Made by a program: the position numbers and the translations under genes. Shown here in pieces: positions 7,319 through 16,408 of a DNA stretch of 64,000 nucleotides. Source of the stretch: Luteimonas huabeiensis HB2. GTDB taxonomy: Bacteria; Pseudomonadota; Gammaproteobacteria; Xanthomonadales; Xanthomonadaceae. The notes beneath the pieces were generated by a model that had not been told where the DNA came from, did not search any database, and was given only the letters and a program-made list of their open reading frames with translations. The stretch lies in contig NZ_JAAN01000035.1 in assembly GCF_000559025.1 (NCBI RefSeq), forward strand, positions 186,001 to 250,000, given 5' to 3'. The first letter of the stretch is position 1, and each line of letters begins with the position of its first letter.

Positions 7319-8059
7319 TCAGGCTTCGTCGGAAGCGAGCGGCTCGCCGCCGCGCTCGCGGCAGCCCCAGTTGAGGATCGGGGTGCCGGCCGGCAGCAGG
7401 CGGCGGAAGCGCGCCACCGCCGCGGGCTTGGGATTGACCACCACCGGCGTCCGCGCCGCGACCAGCAGCGGCAGGTCGGCGGTGCTGTCGCTGTAGGCCA
7501 CGTCGATCGCCTCGTAGCCGGCCTCGCGCAGCATCCGCATCTTTTCCTCGGCGTGGCAGTGCCGGGTCACCAGCACCGCGCCGGCGCGCGGTCCGGTCTG
7601 GCTGCCGATGACCGGGACCGTCTCGTGGGCCACGAAGGCCAGGATCGCGCGCGCCAGTTCCGGCGGCGCGCCGGTGGCCACCACCACGCGGTCGCCGGCC
7701 GAGCGATGCCGGTGCAGCACCGCCAGCGCGACGGGCAGCAGGCGCGCGCGGATCGCCTCGGCGTCGGCGGCGACGTAGCGGTCGATCAGCGCATCCAGCG
7801 TGCGCGGACCGCGCAGGCCCACGGTGCCGATCCAGACGAAGCCGGAAATGCCGCGGCGGCGCGTGGGCAGCCAGGCGATCATCGGCCCGAGCACCGGCGC
7901 GGCCAGCAGCGCCAGCACGACGCGCCAGGCGTGGCGCCGGATCAGCCAAGCGAAGAGGTGGCTGCCGGAATCGCCGTCGTAGAGGGTGTGGTCGAAATCG
8001 AAGACCACCGTCGGCGCGCCCTCGCGCTCGCCCGGGAAGGGGGGCGCCGGCGCGCTCAC
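7319..8059 (-). CDS. HAD-IB family phosphatase
   Basis: 246-residue haloacid-dehalogenase-type phosphatase. Motif I is [14 protein letters not shown] (nucleophile and acid Asp, about 19-32), motif II is in VVVATGAPP, and motif III/IV is in [13 protein letters not shown]. The cap region contains a hydrophobic stretch ([18 protein letters not shown]) as in the PgpC/phosphatidylglycerophosphatase-like and SerB-like branch, so a phospholipid or small phosphomonoester substrate is possible but not shown. The GTG start overlaps the trpC stop in a GTGA, which implies translational coupling to the trp genes. Confidence 0.75.
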   Translation of the reverse strand: MSAPAPPFPGEREGAPTVVFDFDHTLYDGDSGSHLFAWLIRRHAWRVVLALLAAPVLGPMIAWLPTRRRGISGFVWIGTVGLRGPRTLDALIDRYVAADAEAIRARLLPVALAVLHRHRSAGDRVVVATGAPPELARAILAFVAHETVPVIGSQTGPRAGAVLVTRHCHAEEKMRMLREAGYEAIDVAYSDSTADLPLLVAARTPVVVNPKPAAVARFRRLLPAGTPILNWGCRERGGEPLASDEA

Positions 8060-8874
8060 GGCCCGGCGTCCGCGTGGAACAGCGCGCGCAGGGCGGCGCC
8101 CGGATCCTCGGCGCGCATGAAGGCCTCCCCCACCAGGAAGGCGTGCACGCCGGCCGCGCGCAGGCGGGTCACGTCCTCGTGCGCGTGGATCCCGCTCTCG
8201 GCCACCAGCAGGCGCCCGGCCGGCACCCGGTCGCGCAGCGACAGCGTGGTGTCCAGCGAGACCTCGAAGGTGCGCAGGCTGCGGTTGTTGACGCCCAGCA
8301 GCGGCATGCGCCCGGCCGTGGCCGGCAGCCGCAGCGCGCGGGCCAGCTCGTCGCCGTCGTGGACTTCCACCAGCACGTCCATGCCCAGCGCCTGCGCCAG
8401 CGCCGCCAGTTCGGCGAGGCGGGCGTCGTCCAGCGCGGCGACGATCAGCAGGATGCAGTCGGCGCCGAGCGCGCGCGCCTCGTGGACCTGGTAGGGATCG
8501 ATGGTGAAGTCCTTGCGCAGCACCGGCAGCGCGCAGGCGGCGCGGGCGGCGGCAAGGTAGGCATCGGCGCCCTGGAAGAAGTCGCGGTCGGTGAGCACCG
8601 ACAGGCAGGCCGCGCCGGCGGCCTCGTAGCTGCGCGCGATCGCGACGGGGTCGAAGTCGGCGCGGATCACCCCCTTCGAAGGGCTGGCCTTCTTGACCTC
8701 GGCGATCACCGCCGCCCGGCCCTGCGCCACCGCCGCCTCCAGCGCGCGGACGAAGCCGCGCGCCGGCGGCGCATCGGCGGCACGGGCGCGCAGCTCGGCC
8801 AGCGGAGTCGTCGTGGCGCGCTCGGCCAGTTCGGCGCGCTTGCGTTCGAGGATGCGTTGCAGGATGTCGGACAT
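8056..8874 (-). CDS. trpC: Indole-3-glycerol phosphate synthase
   Basis: Closes the indole ring from carboxyphenylaminodeoxyribulose phosphate in tryptophan synthesis. 272 residues, a monofunctional TIM barrel with no fused TrpF. Catalytic segments are [14 protein letters not shown] (about 55-68), VLRKDFTID (about 117-125), [11 protein letters not shown] and the phosphate-binding LVAESGIH. Last trp gene of a trpG-trpD-trpC series, separated from trpD by a 55-bp gap that holds a perfect hairpin, and overlapping the following HAD gene by 4 bp. trpF, trpB and trpA are not in the window. Confidence 0.96.
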   Translation of the reverse strand: MSDILQRILERKRAELAERATTTPLAELRARAADAPPARGFVRALEAAVAQGRAAVIAEVKKASPSKGVIRADFDPVAIARSYEAAGAACLSVLTDRDFFQGADAYLAAARAACALPVLRKDFTIDPYQVHEARALGADCILLIVAALDDARLAELAALAQALGMDVLVEVHDGDELARALRLPATAGRMPLLGVNNRSLRTFEVSLDTTLSLRDRVPAGRLLVAESGIHAHEDVTRLRAAGVHAFLVGEAFMRAEDPGAALRALFHADAGP

Positions 8875-8890
8875 GGGCGAAGACGGCTGC

Positions 8891-8919
8891 GGCGGGGACG
8901 GTACCTTACCGTCCCCGCC
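8891..8919. promoter_or_regulatory. Perfect 13-bp intercistronic hairpin, trpD-trpC
   Basis: GGCGGGGACGGTA pairs fully with TACCGTCCCCGCC around a 3-base loop. It occupies over half of the 55-bp gap between the trpD stop and the trpC start. There is no T-tract, so it may slow ribosomes or protect or process the mRNA rather than terminate transcription. Confidence 0.6.
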
Positions 8920-8929
8920 CGGCGCGCGC

Positions 8930-9979
8930 TCAGCGGCCGGCGGCGGACGCCGCGGCCAGCTCGCGCGTGGTCTGCACGAAGGCCTCCAGCCGGCGCCGCG
9001 CGCCGCCGTCGGCGATCGCCGCGCGGGCGCGCTCGATGCCCTCGGGCAGCGAGTCCGCCACTCCGGCCACGTACAGCGCCGCGCCGGCATTGAGGGCGAC
9101 GACCTCGCGGGCCGGGCCCGGGCGGTCGGCCAGCACCTCATGGACGATCGCCTTCGATGCCGCCGCATCGGCCACGCGCAGGTTGCGGCTGGCCGACATC
9201 GCGATGCCGAAGTCCTCCGGATGCACCTCGTACTCGCGCACGCGGCCGTCGCGCAGTTCGCCGACCAGGGTGCCGGCGCCCAGCGAGATCTCGTCCATGC
9301 CGTCGCGGCCCCAGACCACCAGCGCGCGCTCGGCGCCCAGCTCCTGCAGCACGCGGGTCTGGATGCCGACCAGGTCCGGGTGGAACACGCCCATCAGGAT
9401 CGCCGGCGCGCCGGCCGGGTTGGTCAGCGGGCCCAGGATGTTGAAGATCGTGCGCACGCCCATCTCGCGGCGCACCGGCGCCACCGCCTTCATCGCCGGG
9501 TGGTGGACCGGCGCGAACATGAAGCCGATGCCGGTGCGGGCGATGGACTCGGCCACCTGCTCGGGCTGCAGCTCGATCGCCGCGCCCAGCGCCTCCAGCA
9601 CGTCGGCGCTGCCCGACTTCGAGGACACGCTGCGGTTGCCGTGCTTGGCGACCCGGGCGCCGGCGGCGGCGGCGACGAACATCGAGCAGGTGGAGATGTT
9701 GAAGGTATGCGAGCCGTCGCCGCCGGTGCCGACGATGTCGACCAGGCCGCGGCGGTCGTCCAGCGGCACCGGCCGCGCCAGCTCCCGCATCACCGCGGCC
9801 GCGCCGGCGATCTCGCCCACCGTCTCCTTCTTCACCCGCAGCCCGGTCAGGATCGCCGCGCTCATCGTCGGCGAGACCTCGCCGCGCATGATCTGGCGCA
9901 TCAGATCGACCATCTCGTCGTGGAAGATCTCGCGGTGCTCGATGGTGCGCTGCAGGGCTTCTTGCGGGGTAATGGGCAT
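8930..9979 (-). CDS. trpD: Anthranilate phosphoribosyltransferase
   Basis: Transfers phosphoribose from PRPP to anthranilate, the second step of tryptophan synthesis. 349 residues. The PRPP-binding loop is [19 protein letters not shown] (about 81-99), followed by [19 protein letters not shown]; anthranilate-binding [19 protein letters not shown] is near 154-172. It is not fused to TrpG, unlike in enterics. The gap to trpG is 42 bp and is largely the heptamer repeat at 9981-10008, so there is no recognisable Shine-Dalgarno sequence before the ATG. Confidence 0.97.
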   Translation of the reverse strand: MPITPQEALQRTIEHREIFHDEMVDLMRQIMRGEVSPTMSAAILTGLRVKKETVGEIAGAAAVMRELARPVPLDDRRGLVDIVGTGGDGSHTFNISTCSMFVAAAAGARVAKHGNRSVSSKSGSADVLEALGAAIELQPEQVAESIARTGIGFMFAPVHHPAMKAVAPVRREMGVRTIFNILGPLTNPAGAPAILMGVFHPDLVGIQTRVLQELGAERALVVWGRDGMDEISLGAGTLVGELRDGRVREYEVHPEDFGIAMSASRNLRVADAAASKAIVHEVLADRPGPAREVVALNAGAALYVAGVADSLPEGIERARAAIADGGARRRLEAFVQTTRELAAASAAGR

Positions 9980-9980
9980 G

Positions 9981-10008
9981 TCGGGGATCGGGGGCTCGGG
10001 ATCGGGAG
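9981..10008. repeat. Four GC-rich heptamers in the trpG-trpD gap
   Basis: TCGGGGA, TCGGGGG, CTCGGGA and TCGGGAG sit head to tail with exact 7-base phasing. They begin 2 bases from the trpD start codon and fill the place where a ribosome binding site would be expected. Confidence 0.55.
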
Positions 10009-10021
10009 GCGGACGGGGCGG

Positions 10022-10600
10022 TCAGCGGTCGAGGAAGTTCTTCAGCAGCGCGTGCCCGTGCTCGGTCAGGATGGACTCGGGGTGGAACTGCACGCCCTCC
10101 ACCGGGTACTCGCGGTGGCGCAGCCCCATGATTTCCTCGATCCCGCCGTCGTCGTGCTCGGTCCAGGCGGTGATCTCCAGGCAGTCGGGCAGGCTTTCGC
10201 GCTCGACCACCAGCGAGTGGTAGCGGGTGGCCTCGTAGCGGTCGGGCAGCGCGGCGAACACGCCCCGCCCCTCGTGCCGGATCGCCGAGGTCTTGCCGTG
10301 CATGATCCGGCCGGCGCGCACCACCTTGCCGCCGTAGGCCTGGCCGATGGCCTGGTGGCCCAGGCACACGCCGAGGATCGGCGTGCTCGCCCCCAGGCGC
10401 TCGATCACCTGCAGCGACACCCCCGCCTCGTCCGGCGTGCACGGGCCGGGCGAGATCACGATGCGGTCCGGCCGCAGGCGCTCGATCGCGTCCGCGTCGA
10501 GGGCGTCGTTGCGCTCCACCCGCACCTCGGCGCCCAGCGTCTGCAGGTACTGCACGAGGTTCCAGGTGAAACTGTCGTAGTTGTCGATCATCAACAGCAT
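10022..10600 (-). CDS. trpG: Anthranilate synthase glutamine amidotransferase subunit
   Basis: Class I glutaminase that feeds ammonia to TrpE; it may also serve PabB. 192 residues, typical length. The catalytic Cys is in [10 protein letters not shown] (about 77-86) and the His/Glu pair in [13 protein letters not shown] near 170. The ATG at 10600 ([15 protein letters not shown]) is the family start; a GTG 23 codons upstream would add an unrelated extension. It heads the trpG-trpD-trpC set and is divergent from the oxidase gene. Confidence 0.96.
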   Translation of the reverse strand: MLLMIDNYDSFTWNLVQYLQTLGAEVRVERNDALDADAIERLRPDRIVISPGPCTPDEAGVSLQVIERLGASTPILGVCLGHQAIGQAYGGKVVRAGRIMHGKTSAIRHEGRGVFAALPDRYEATRYHSLVVERESLPDCLEITAWTEHDDGGIEEIMGLRHREYPVEGVQFHPESILTEHGHALLKNFLDR

Positions 10601-10758
10601 GGGTCGGTCCGCGATCGATGGATCGGCGTGGGGCACGCGCGGGGGCGCCAGCTTATCAGCCGCCCGCACGCCCGGCGCGGCGCCGATGGGCTACCCTCGG
10701 GCGCCCCGCCATCGCGCACCGCCCGCTTCCGCCCATGCGCGCCGACGCCCCGCACCAC

Positions 10759-11886
10759 ATGCCCGATACCCACGACCGCTCGCGCCGCCGCCTGCTCGCC
10801 GGCGCGCTGGCCGGCGGCGCGCTGCTGACGCTGGGCGGCTGCGCCACGCGCGCGGCCGGGCCCGTCCCGGCCGCCGGCCGTCTCGCGCTGCCGCTGCCGG
10901 ACCTGGACCCGAGCCTGCTGATCCGCGAGGTCGCCGGCCTGCGACCGTTCCGTCCGGCCGGCTTCCGGGTGGAGCCCGAGCGCTTCGGCGACACCCTGGT
11001 GATCCACCACTACGGCCACGGCGGCTGCGGGGTGACGCTGTCCTGGGGCACCGCCGATCTCGTCCTGCGCCACGCGCTGGCGCAGCCCGAGCGCCGCGCT
11101 GCGGTACTCGGCTGCGGCGCGGTCGGGCTGGCCACGGCGCGGCTGCTGCAGGACCATGGCTTCGAGGTCACGATCTACGCCCGCGAGCTGCCGCCCGATA
11201 CCGTCTCCAACGTCGCCGGCGCGCAGTTCGGGCCCAGCGGGCTGCTCGACGCCGAGCACCGCAGCGACGCCTTCGGCGCCCAGCTCGCGCATGCCGCGCG
11301 CTTCGCCCACCGCCGCTTCCAACTGCTGCCGGGCGAGCGCTACGGCGTGCGCTGGATGCCGCTGTACTTCGTCTCGCGGCGCCCGGCGTGGTCGCCGGGC
11401 TGGGAATGGGCGCTGACCCCGGAGCTGTTCCGCGCGCGCACCCACGCGCCCGGCACGCACCCGCTCGGCGACCGCTACCTGCACGAAGTGCAGACCATGA
11501 TCATCGAGCCGACGATCTACCTGCCGGCGATGACCGACGCCTTCCGCCTGGCCGGCGGCCGCATCGAGGTGCGGGCGCTGCGCGGCGTGGAGGACGTGCG
11601 CGCGCTGCCGGAGCGGCTGGCGGTCAACTGCACCGGGCTCGGCGCGCGGGCGCTGTTCGGCGACGCCAGCCTGCAGCCGGTACGCGGCCAGCTGGCGGTG
11701 ATCGTGCCGCAGCCGGAGATCGACTACGCGGTCATCGGCGCCGGCGGCACCTATCTGTTCCCGCGCCGCGACGGCCTGCAACTGGGCGGCACCCACGAGC
11801 GCGGCGCATGGTCCACGGCCCCCGATCCGGCCACCACCGCGGACATCCTGGCGCGCCACCGTCGCCTGTTCGGCGGCCAGGGCTGA
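10759..11886 (+). CDS. Tat-exported lipoprotein, D-amino-acid oxidase homologue with permuted order
   Basis: 375-residue FAD-dependent oxidoreductase of the DAO superfamily. The N-terminus has a twin-arginine motif (SRRRLL, 8-13), a hydrophobic core and lipobox LGGC (Cys28), so it should be exported folded and anchored outside the inner membrane. Residues 57-107 (GLRPFRP then VIHHYGHGGCGVTLSWG) match what is normally the C-terminal end of D-amino-acid oxidase. They precede the dinucleotide fold at about 115-160 (AVLGCGAVGLATARLL). The middle and end match the rest of the enzyme (VNCTGLGARALF; TYLFPRRDGLQLGG). The order therefore looks circularly permuted. The equivalent of the substrate-binding Arg (in GLRPFRP) and one active-site Tyr (TYLFP) remain. 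An ATG at 10735 is an alternative start. Substrate unknown; D-amino acid oxidation is inferred. Confidence 0.75.
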   Translation: MPDTHDRSRRRLLAGALAGGALLTLGGCATRAAGPVPAAGRLALPLPDLDPSLLIREVAGLRPFRPAGFRVEPERFGDTLVIHHYGHGGCGVTLSWGTADLVLRHALAQPERRAAVLGCGAVGLATARLLQDHGFEVTIYARELPPDTVSNVAGAQFGPSGLLDAEHRSDAFGAQLAHAARFAHRRFQLLPGERYGVRWMPLYFVSRRPAWSPGWEWALTPELFRARTHAPGTHPLGDRYLHEVQTMIIEPTIYLPAMTDAFRLAGGRIEVRALRGVEDVRALPERLAVNCTGLGARALFGDASLQPVRGQLAVIVPQPEIDYAVIGAGGTYLFPRRDGLQLGGTHERGAWSTAPDPATTADILARHRRLFGGQG

Positions 11887-11905
11887 AGCCGCGCCGGCAG
11901 CGCCG

Positions 11906-13405
11906 CTACAGCCCCCGCGCCGCCTGCGCCACCGCGCGGAACAGCGCGCGGCCCTTGTTCATGGTCTCGTCCCATTCCTTCTCGGGATCGGAGTCGTAGA
12001 CGATGCCGGCGCCGGCCTGCACGTACAGGCGGCCGTCCTGGATCACCGCGGTGCGGATCGCGATCGCGGTGTCGGCGTCGCCGTGCCAGCCGATGTAGCC
12101 GACCGCGCCGGAATACACGTTGCGCTTGACCGGTTCGAGGCTGCGGACGATCTCCAGCGCGCGCACCTTGGGCGCGCCGCTGACGGTACCGGCCGGGAAC
12201 GTCGCGCGCAGCACGTCGGCGTAGCTCAGGCCGGGCTTCAGGCGCCCGGTCACTTCGCTGACGATGTGCATGACGTGGCTGTAGCGCTCGATGACGAAGC
12301 GCTCGCCGAGTTCCACGCTGCCCGGCTCGGAGACGTGGCCGACGTCGTTGCGGCCGAGGTCGATCAGCATCAGGTGCTCGGCGCGCTCCTTGGGATCGGC
12401 CAGCAGCTCCGCCTCCAGCGCCTGGTCCTCCTCCGGCGTGGCGCCGCGCGGGCGGGTGCCGGCGATCGGGCGCACGGTGACCTCGCTGCCGCCGTCGCCG
12501 GTTCCCTGCAGGCGCACCAGGATCTCCGGCGAGCTGCCGACCACCTGGGTGCCGCCGACGTCGAGGAAGTACATGTAGGGCGACGGGTTCAGCGCGCGCA
12601 GGGCGCGGTAGACGTCCACCGGCCGCGCGTTGAACGGCACCGACATCCGCTGCGAGAGCACGACCTGGAAGGCGTCGCCCGAGGCGATGTATTCCTTGGT
12701 CTTCTCCACCGCGGCGATGAAGCCCTCGCGGGTGAAGCCGGAGACGAAGTCGGCCTCGTCCAGCGCCGCCGGCTGCAGCGTCTCCGGGTAGCCGGCGCCG
12801 CCCTGCCGCAGGCGGTGGGTCAGCGCGTCCAGCCGGCGGCCGGCGCGCGCCCAGGCCTGCGGCTGGCGCGGGTCCGCGTGCACGATCAGGTACAGCCGGC
12901 CCTTGAGGTTGTCGAACACCGCGACCTCCTCGCTGCGCATCAGCAGGATGTCGGGCGTCCCCAGCTCGTCGCGCACGTCCGCCCGCGCCGCGCGCGCCAG
13001 GCGCGGCTCGATGTACTCGATGCACTCGAAGCCGAACCAGCCGACCAGGCCGCCGGCGAAGCCCGGCAGACCCGGCAGGCGCGGCACGCGGTGCTCGGCG
13101 CGCAGGCGCTCGACCTCGGCGAACGGGTCCTCGACCTCGCGCGTCTCGATCGTCTCGCCGTACTCGCCGACGGTCAGCGTGCGGCCTTGGAAGGCGTACA
13201 CGCGCGAGGCCGGCAGGCCGATGATCGAGTAGCGGCCGAAGCGCTCGCCGCCCTCGACCGATTCGAACAGGTAGGTGTGCGGGCCGTCGGCGAGCTTGAG
13301 GTAGACCGACAGCGGGGTGTCGAGGTCGGACAGCACCTCGCGCACCACCGGGATGCGGGTATGGCCTTCGGCGGCGAAGCGGTCGAACTGCTGCTGGGTG
13401 ATCAC
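11906..13405 (-). CDS. trpE: Anthranilate synthase component I
   Basis: Converts chorismate to anthranilate with ammonia from TrpG; the committed and feedback-inhibited step of tryptophan synthesis. 499 residues. N-terminal regulatory region with LLES-type element [17 protein letters not shown] (about 45-62). The catalytic chorismate-binding domain contains [38 protein letters not shown] and [14 protein letters not shown]. The GTG at 13405 is chosen because GGAG sits 6 bases upstream and it gives the family start [19 protein letters not shown]; an ATG at 13456 is the alternative. It is separated from trpGDC by the oppositely oriented oxidase gene. Confidence 0.96.
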   Translation of the reverse strand: MITQQQFDRFAAEGHTRIPVVREVLSDLDTPLSVYLKLADGPHTYLFESVEGGERFGRYSIIGLPASRVYAFQGRTLTVGEYGETIETREVEDPFAEVERLRAEHRVPRLPGLPGFAGGLVGWFGFECIEYIEPRLARAARADVRDELGTPDILLMRSEEVAVFDNLKGRLYLIVHADPRQPQAWARAGRRLDALTHRLRQGGAGYPETLQPAALDEADFVSGFTREGFIAAVEKTKEYIASGDAFQVVLSQRMSVPFNARPVDVYRALRALNPSPYMYFLDVGGTQVVGSSPEILVRLQGTGDGGSEVTVRPIAGTRPRGATPEEDQALEAELLADPKERAEHLMLIDLGRNDVGHVSEPGSVELGERFVIERYSHVMHIVSEVTGRLKPGLSYADVLRATFPAGTVSGAPKVRALEIVRSLEPVKRNVYSGAVGYIGWHGDADTAIAIRTAVIQDGRLYVQAGAGIVYDSDPEKEWDETMNKGRALFRAVAQAARGL

Positions 13406-13506
13406 GAATGGCTCCACGATGGATGGACGGGCGACGGCGGCTGGCGGCGTCACCATCGCGCGCGGGCGGCGGGCATCGGGAGCGGGCGGTGTCGAAACAT
13501 GGGGCG

Positions 13507-14472
13507 CTACTGTAGCGGCTGCGCGTGCGGCTCGCGCGTGCGCGCCAGCAGCGGCGAATCCGCCGGCAGCGCCATCCGCACCCGGCCGGGCACGCAGTCG
13601 ATGCGGAAATGGCGCGCCTGGACCGGCTCGCCGTCGAGGTTGAGCGGCAGCGGCTGCCGGGATTCGATCTCGATCCACGGCAGCCGCGCGCGCGCGGCGA
13701 CCTGTTCCAGGGCGGCGGCCTTGCCTTCGCTGACCACCGCGCCGATCGTCGCGGCCACCTCGCCGGAGAGCTCCGGCACCACGGTCACGTCCAGCAGCCC
13801 GTCGTCGATCAGCGCCTCCGGGCACAGCGCCTGCCCGCCGCCGGCCTGGCGGCCGTTGCCCACGCCCAGGGCGATGAAGTCGCCGGCCCACTCGAAGCCG
13901 GGGCCGCGCAGCCGTGCCGGCGTGGGCTCGATGCGCCCCAGCCGGGCGATGCCGGTCAGGAAGTAGGCCAGCCCGCCCAGCATCTTCTTCAGACCTTCGC
14001 GGGTCTCCAGGGTGATCCGGGTACCGAAACCGCCGCTGGCGAGGTTGGCGCACCAATGCACGGCGTCGTCGGCGCGCAGCCGCAGCAGGTCGACCGCGAC
14101 CGGCGCGGCGCCGGCGATCAGCGCCAGCGCGTCCGCGGGCGCCTCGGGGATGCCGGCCGCGCTGGCGAAATCGTTGGCGGTGCCCAGCGGCAACACGCCC
14201 AGCGCCGGCAGCGCGCCGGCGTCGCGATCGGTGCCGGCGAGCGCCCCGGCCACTTCGCGCAGCGTGCCGTCGCCGCCGCCGGCGACCACGTGGGTGGCGC
14301 CGGCGGCGACGGCCTCGCGCACGTAGCGCTCGGCGTCGCCGCGTTCCCAGGTCACCCGCACCGCCAGCCGCCGGCCGGCCTCGCGCTGCGCGGCCACGGC
14401 CTCGCGCAGGGCCTCGTCGCCCGCGGCCTTGCCGTTGAGGATCAGGAACCAGGAGCTTGCGTCCATGGACAT
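13507..14472 (-). CDS. YegS/diacylglycerol-kinase-like lipid kinase
   Basis: 321-residue member of the DAGK catalytic family related to YegS, soluble kinases that phosphorylate lipids such as phosphatidylglycerol or diacylglycerol. The nucleotide-binding [10 protein letters not shown] motif is at about 70-79, followed by [13 protein letters not shown]; the C-terminal beta-sandwich begins near 130 ([31 protein letters not shown]). No membrane segment. Starts at 14472 (MSMDASSWF) or 14466 are both possible, with no clear ribosome binding site. It lies upstream of trpE on the same strand with 101 bp between them. Confidence 0.82.
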   Translation of the reverse strand: MSMDASSWFLILNGKAAGDEALREAVAAQREAGRRLAVRVTWERGDAERYVREAVAAGATHVVAGGGDGTLREVAGALAGTDRDAGALPALGVLPLGTANDFASAAGIPEAPADALALIAGAAPVAVDLLRLRADDAVHWCANLASGGFGTRITLETREGLKKMLGGLAYFLTGIARLGRIEPTPARLRGPGFEWAGDFIALGVGNGRQAGGGQALCPEALIDDGLLDVTVVPELSGEVAATIGAVVSEGKAAALEQVAARARLPWIEIESRQPLPLNLDGEPVQARHFRIDCVPGRVRMALPADSPLLARTREPHAQPLQ

Positions 14473-14639
14473 GCGCGGGAGGCGGGAAGCGGACGCGGGG
14501 TCCGGCGCGGCAGTGTAGAGCGTGCGGCGCGCGCGCCGCGAGCGGCCCGCCGTCATCGTGCCGTCACGAATGGCCCGGAACATGGGAGGCCATATCAGGG
14601 ACGACGGGCGGAGGCTGGATCGCCTCCAATTTCTTCCGG

Positions 14640-14671
14640 CGAAGGGCGCGCTCCAAGGGGCGCGCCCTTCG
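14640..14671 (-). terminator. Inverted repeat after the RraA-like gene
   Basis: GAAGGGCGCGC pairs with GCGCGCCCTTC. It begins 4 bases past the rraA-like stop codon and could end the rpe operon transcript. The T-tract is missing, so confidence is moderate. Confidence 0.5.
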
Positions 14672-14675
14672 TGCG

Positions 14676-15173
14676 TCAGGGGCTGTCGAGCGCGCCGTCG
14701 GCGACCACGATGCCGTCGGCGTCCGCCCACAGCAGATCGCCCGGCGCGATCGCCGCGCCGCCGATCTCCAGCGCCACGTCGCGCAGCCCCTGGCCGCGCT
14801 TGTCGGTCCTGCGCGGGCTCGCGCCCAGCGCGCGCACGCCCAGGTCCAGCCGCGCCAGCGCCGCCACGTCGCGCACCGCCCCCGCCACGACCACCCCGGC
14901 CCAGCCGTTCGCGACCGCGGCCTCGGCGAGCTGGTCGCCCAGCATCGAACGCCGCAGCGAGCCGCCGCCGTCCACCACCAGCACCCGGCCCTCGCCCGCC
15001 GCGTTCACCGCCTCGCGCACGCGCGAGTTGTCCTCGAACGCCAGCACGGTGGCGACCGGGCCGCAGAACGCCGCCCGCCCGCCGTAGTCGCGCCAGGGCA
15101 GCGCCAGCACGCGCACGCGCTCGCCGTGCCGATCGCACAGGTCGCAGGTGGAGAACGCGCCCGGGGAGGCCAT
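14676..15173 (-). CDS. RraA-like protein (HMG aldolase or RNase E inhibitor family)
   Basis: 165-residue protein of the RraA/MenG-like family. Members are either metal-dependent class II 4-hydroxy-4-methyl-2-oxoglutarate/oxaloacetate aldolases or the E. coli RNase E inhibitor. The beta-sandwich core shows [30 protein letters not shown] broken across about 75-105, including the G-x-x-x-x-D-x-x (GDQLAE) pyruvate-binding loop, then [20 protein letters not shown]. Arg in VRD and the GDQ loop fit the aldolase active site. The start at 15173 ([14 protein letters not shown]) is typical. It follows rpe after 4 bp on the same strand. Aldolase versus regulator cannot be decided from sequence. Confidence 0.8.
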   Translation of the reverse strand: MASPGAFSTCDLCDRHGERVRVLALPWRDYGGRAAFCGPVATVLAFEDNSRVREAVNAAGEGRVLVVDGGGSLRRSMLGDQLAEAAVANGWAGVVVAGAVRDVAALARLDLGVRALGASPRRTDKRGQGLRDVALEIGGAAIAPGDLLWADADGIVVADGALDSP

Positions 15174-15177
15174 GTCG

Positions 15178-15852
15178 CTAGCGCCGCGCCGCATCGGCGG
15201 CCGCGCGCAGACGGCCGACCACGTCGGCGTAGTCGGCCTGGCCGAAGATCGCCGAGCCGGCGACGAAGGTGTCGGCGCCGGCGGCCGCGATCTCGCCGAT
15301 GTTGTCCGGCTTCACGCCGCCGTCGATCTCCAGCCGGATCGGCTTGCCGGTGGCGTCGATGCGCTCGCGCACCCGGCGCAGCTTGTCCAGCGCCGACGGG
15401 ATGAAGGCCTGCCCGCCGAAGCCGGGGTTGACCGACATCAGCAACACCAGGTCCAGGTCCTCCAGCACGTAGTCCAGCGCCTCCACCGGCGTGGCCGGGT
15501 TGAGCACCAGCCCGGCCCGGCAGCCCTCGGCCTTGATCAGCTGGATCGTGCGGTGGACGTGGCGGCTGGCCTCGGGATGGAAGCTGATCAGCGTCGCCCC
15601 GGCGCGGGCGAAGTCCGGGACCAGGCGATCGACCGGTTCCACCATCAGGTGGACGTCGATCGGGGCGGTCACGCCATGCCGGCGCAGCGCCTCGCAGACC
15701 AGCGGCCCGATGGTCAGGTTCGGCACGTAGTGGTTGTCCATGACGTCGAAATGCACCCAGTCGGCGCCGGCGGCGAGCACGGCATCGACTTCCTCGCCCA
15801 GGCGGGCGAAGTCGGCGGACAGGATGGACGGCGCGATGATCGTGGGCTGCAT
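15178..15852 (-). CDS. rpe: Ribulose-phosphate 3-epimerase
   Basis: Interconverts ribulose-5-phosphate and xylulose-5-phosphate in the pentose phosphate pathway. 224-residue TIM barrel. Metal and catalytic residues are in [31 protein letters not shown] (His/Asp), [20 protein letters not shown] and [11 protein letters not shown]. First gene of a rpe/rraA-like pair. In many gammaproteobacteria rpe is followed by gph and the trp genes; here gph is absent and the RraA-like and lipid kinase genes lie between rpe and trpE. Confidence 0.97.
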   Translation of the reverse strand: MQPTIIAPSILSADFARLGEEVDAVLAAGADWVHFDVMDNHYVPNLTIGPLVCEALRRHGVTAPIDVHLMVEPVDRLVPDFARAGATLISFHPEASRHVHRTIQLIKAEGCRAGLVLNPATPVEALDYVLEDLDLVLLMSVNPGFGGQAFIPSALDKLRRVRERIDATGKPIRLEIDGGVKPDNIGEIAAAGADTFVAGSAIFGQADYADVVGRLRAAADAARR

Positions 15853-15916
15853 GGTGTCGTGGGAGCCTGGAGGAAGGGGAGCGGATGGAGAAAGCGGCCG
15901 AGCGGCGCGCGGGGCA

Positions 15917-16243
15917 TCAGCGCCGGCGGCGGCGACGGATGCGGCTGTAGGCGGCGTTGATCTCGGCGGCGCGGCGCTCGGCCTGCGCGCGCAGTTCGGG
16001 CTCGGCGTTGGCCACCCGGTCCGGGTGGTACTGCGAGATCAGGCGGCGGTAGGTCTGGTCGATTTCGGCATCGCTGGCGCTGCGGGTCAGGCCCAGCACC
16101 TTGTACGGCGCCGCGCGCTGCGGCAGCAGCCAGTCGGCGTCCAGGGCGTGGCCGATCAGCAGGCCGACCAGCCCGCCGGCCGGGTGGCGCAGCAGCAGCC
16201 AGCCGGCGACGAAGCCCAGGAGTTTCCCGTACCAGCGGTTCAT
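15917..16243 (-). CDS. Membrane-anchored J-domain protein
   Basis: 108-residue DnaJ-class cochaperone resembling a shortened DjlA. The N-terminus has one membrane segment ([24 protein letters not shown], split 8-31) and the C-terminal J domain (about 46-108) carries the HPD tripeptide in [13 protein letters not shown] that stimulates DnaK ATPase, ending in a run of Arg residues. DjlA is about 270 residues with a central TerB-like region that is absent here. Role beyond DnaK recruitment at the membrane is unknown. It is followed 64 bp downstream by rpe. Confidence 0.8.
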   Translation of the reverse strand: MNRWYGKLLGFVAGWLLLRHPAGGLVGLLIGHALDADWLLPQRAAPYKVLGLTRSASDAEIDQTYRRLISQYHPDRVANAEPELRAQAERRAAEINAAYSRIRRRRRR

Positions 16244-16257
16244 GGCGCTTAGTGTAA

Positions 16258-16366
16258 GGGGCCAGGGATCAGAGGCCAGGGATCAGGGAAGAGCCAAAGA
16301 GTGGAATCCCCTGCCCCCTGGCCTCCGGCCTCTGGCCTCTGGCCCCTGCCCCCTGATCCCTGCCCC
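16258..16366. repeat. Inverted arrays of 7-bp units upstream of purC
   Basis: From 16258 to 16292 five heptamers run in register: GGGGCCA, GGGATCA, GAGGCCA, GGGATCA, GGGAAGA. From 16311 to 16366 eight heptamers follow on the complementary pattern: CTGCCCC, CTGGCCT, CCGGCCT, CTGGCCT, CTGGCCC, CTGCCCC, CTGATCC, CTGCCCC. The two blocks can pair to a long imperfect hairpin between the J-domain gene start and purC. Confidence 0.75.
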
Positions 16367-16408
16367 GCGCTACACTGCCCGGCCCTCCAGTGCGCGGGGC
16401 CGACGCCC

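Noticed and set aside
8693-10828. 711-codon His/Arg-rich frame opposite trpC-trpD-trpG
   Set aside because: Shadow of three clear tryptophan synthesis genes; the His richness comes from the reverse reading of common codons.
13450-13500. Short leader frame upstream of trpE, 16 codons ending in a Trp codon (minus strand, ATG at 13500)
   Set aside because: Only one Trp codon, no ribosome binding site, and no terminator/antiterminator hairpins with a T-tract follow, so attenuation is not supported.
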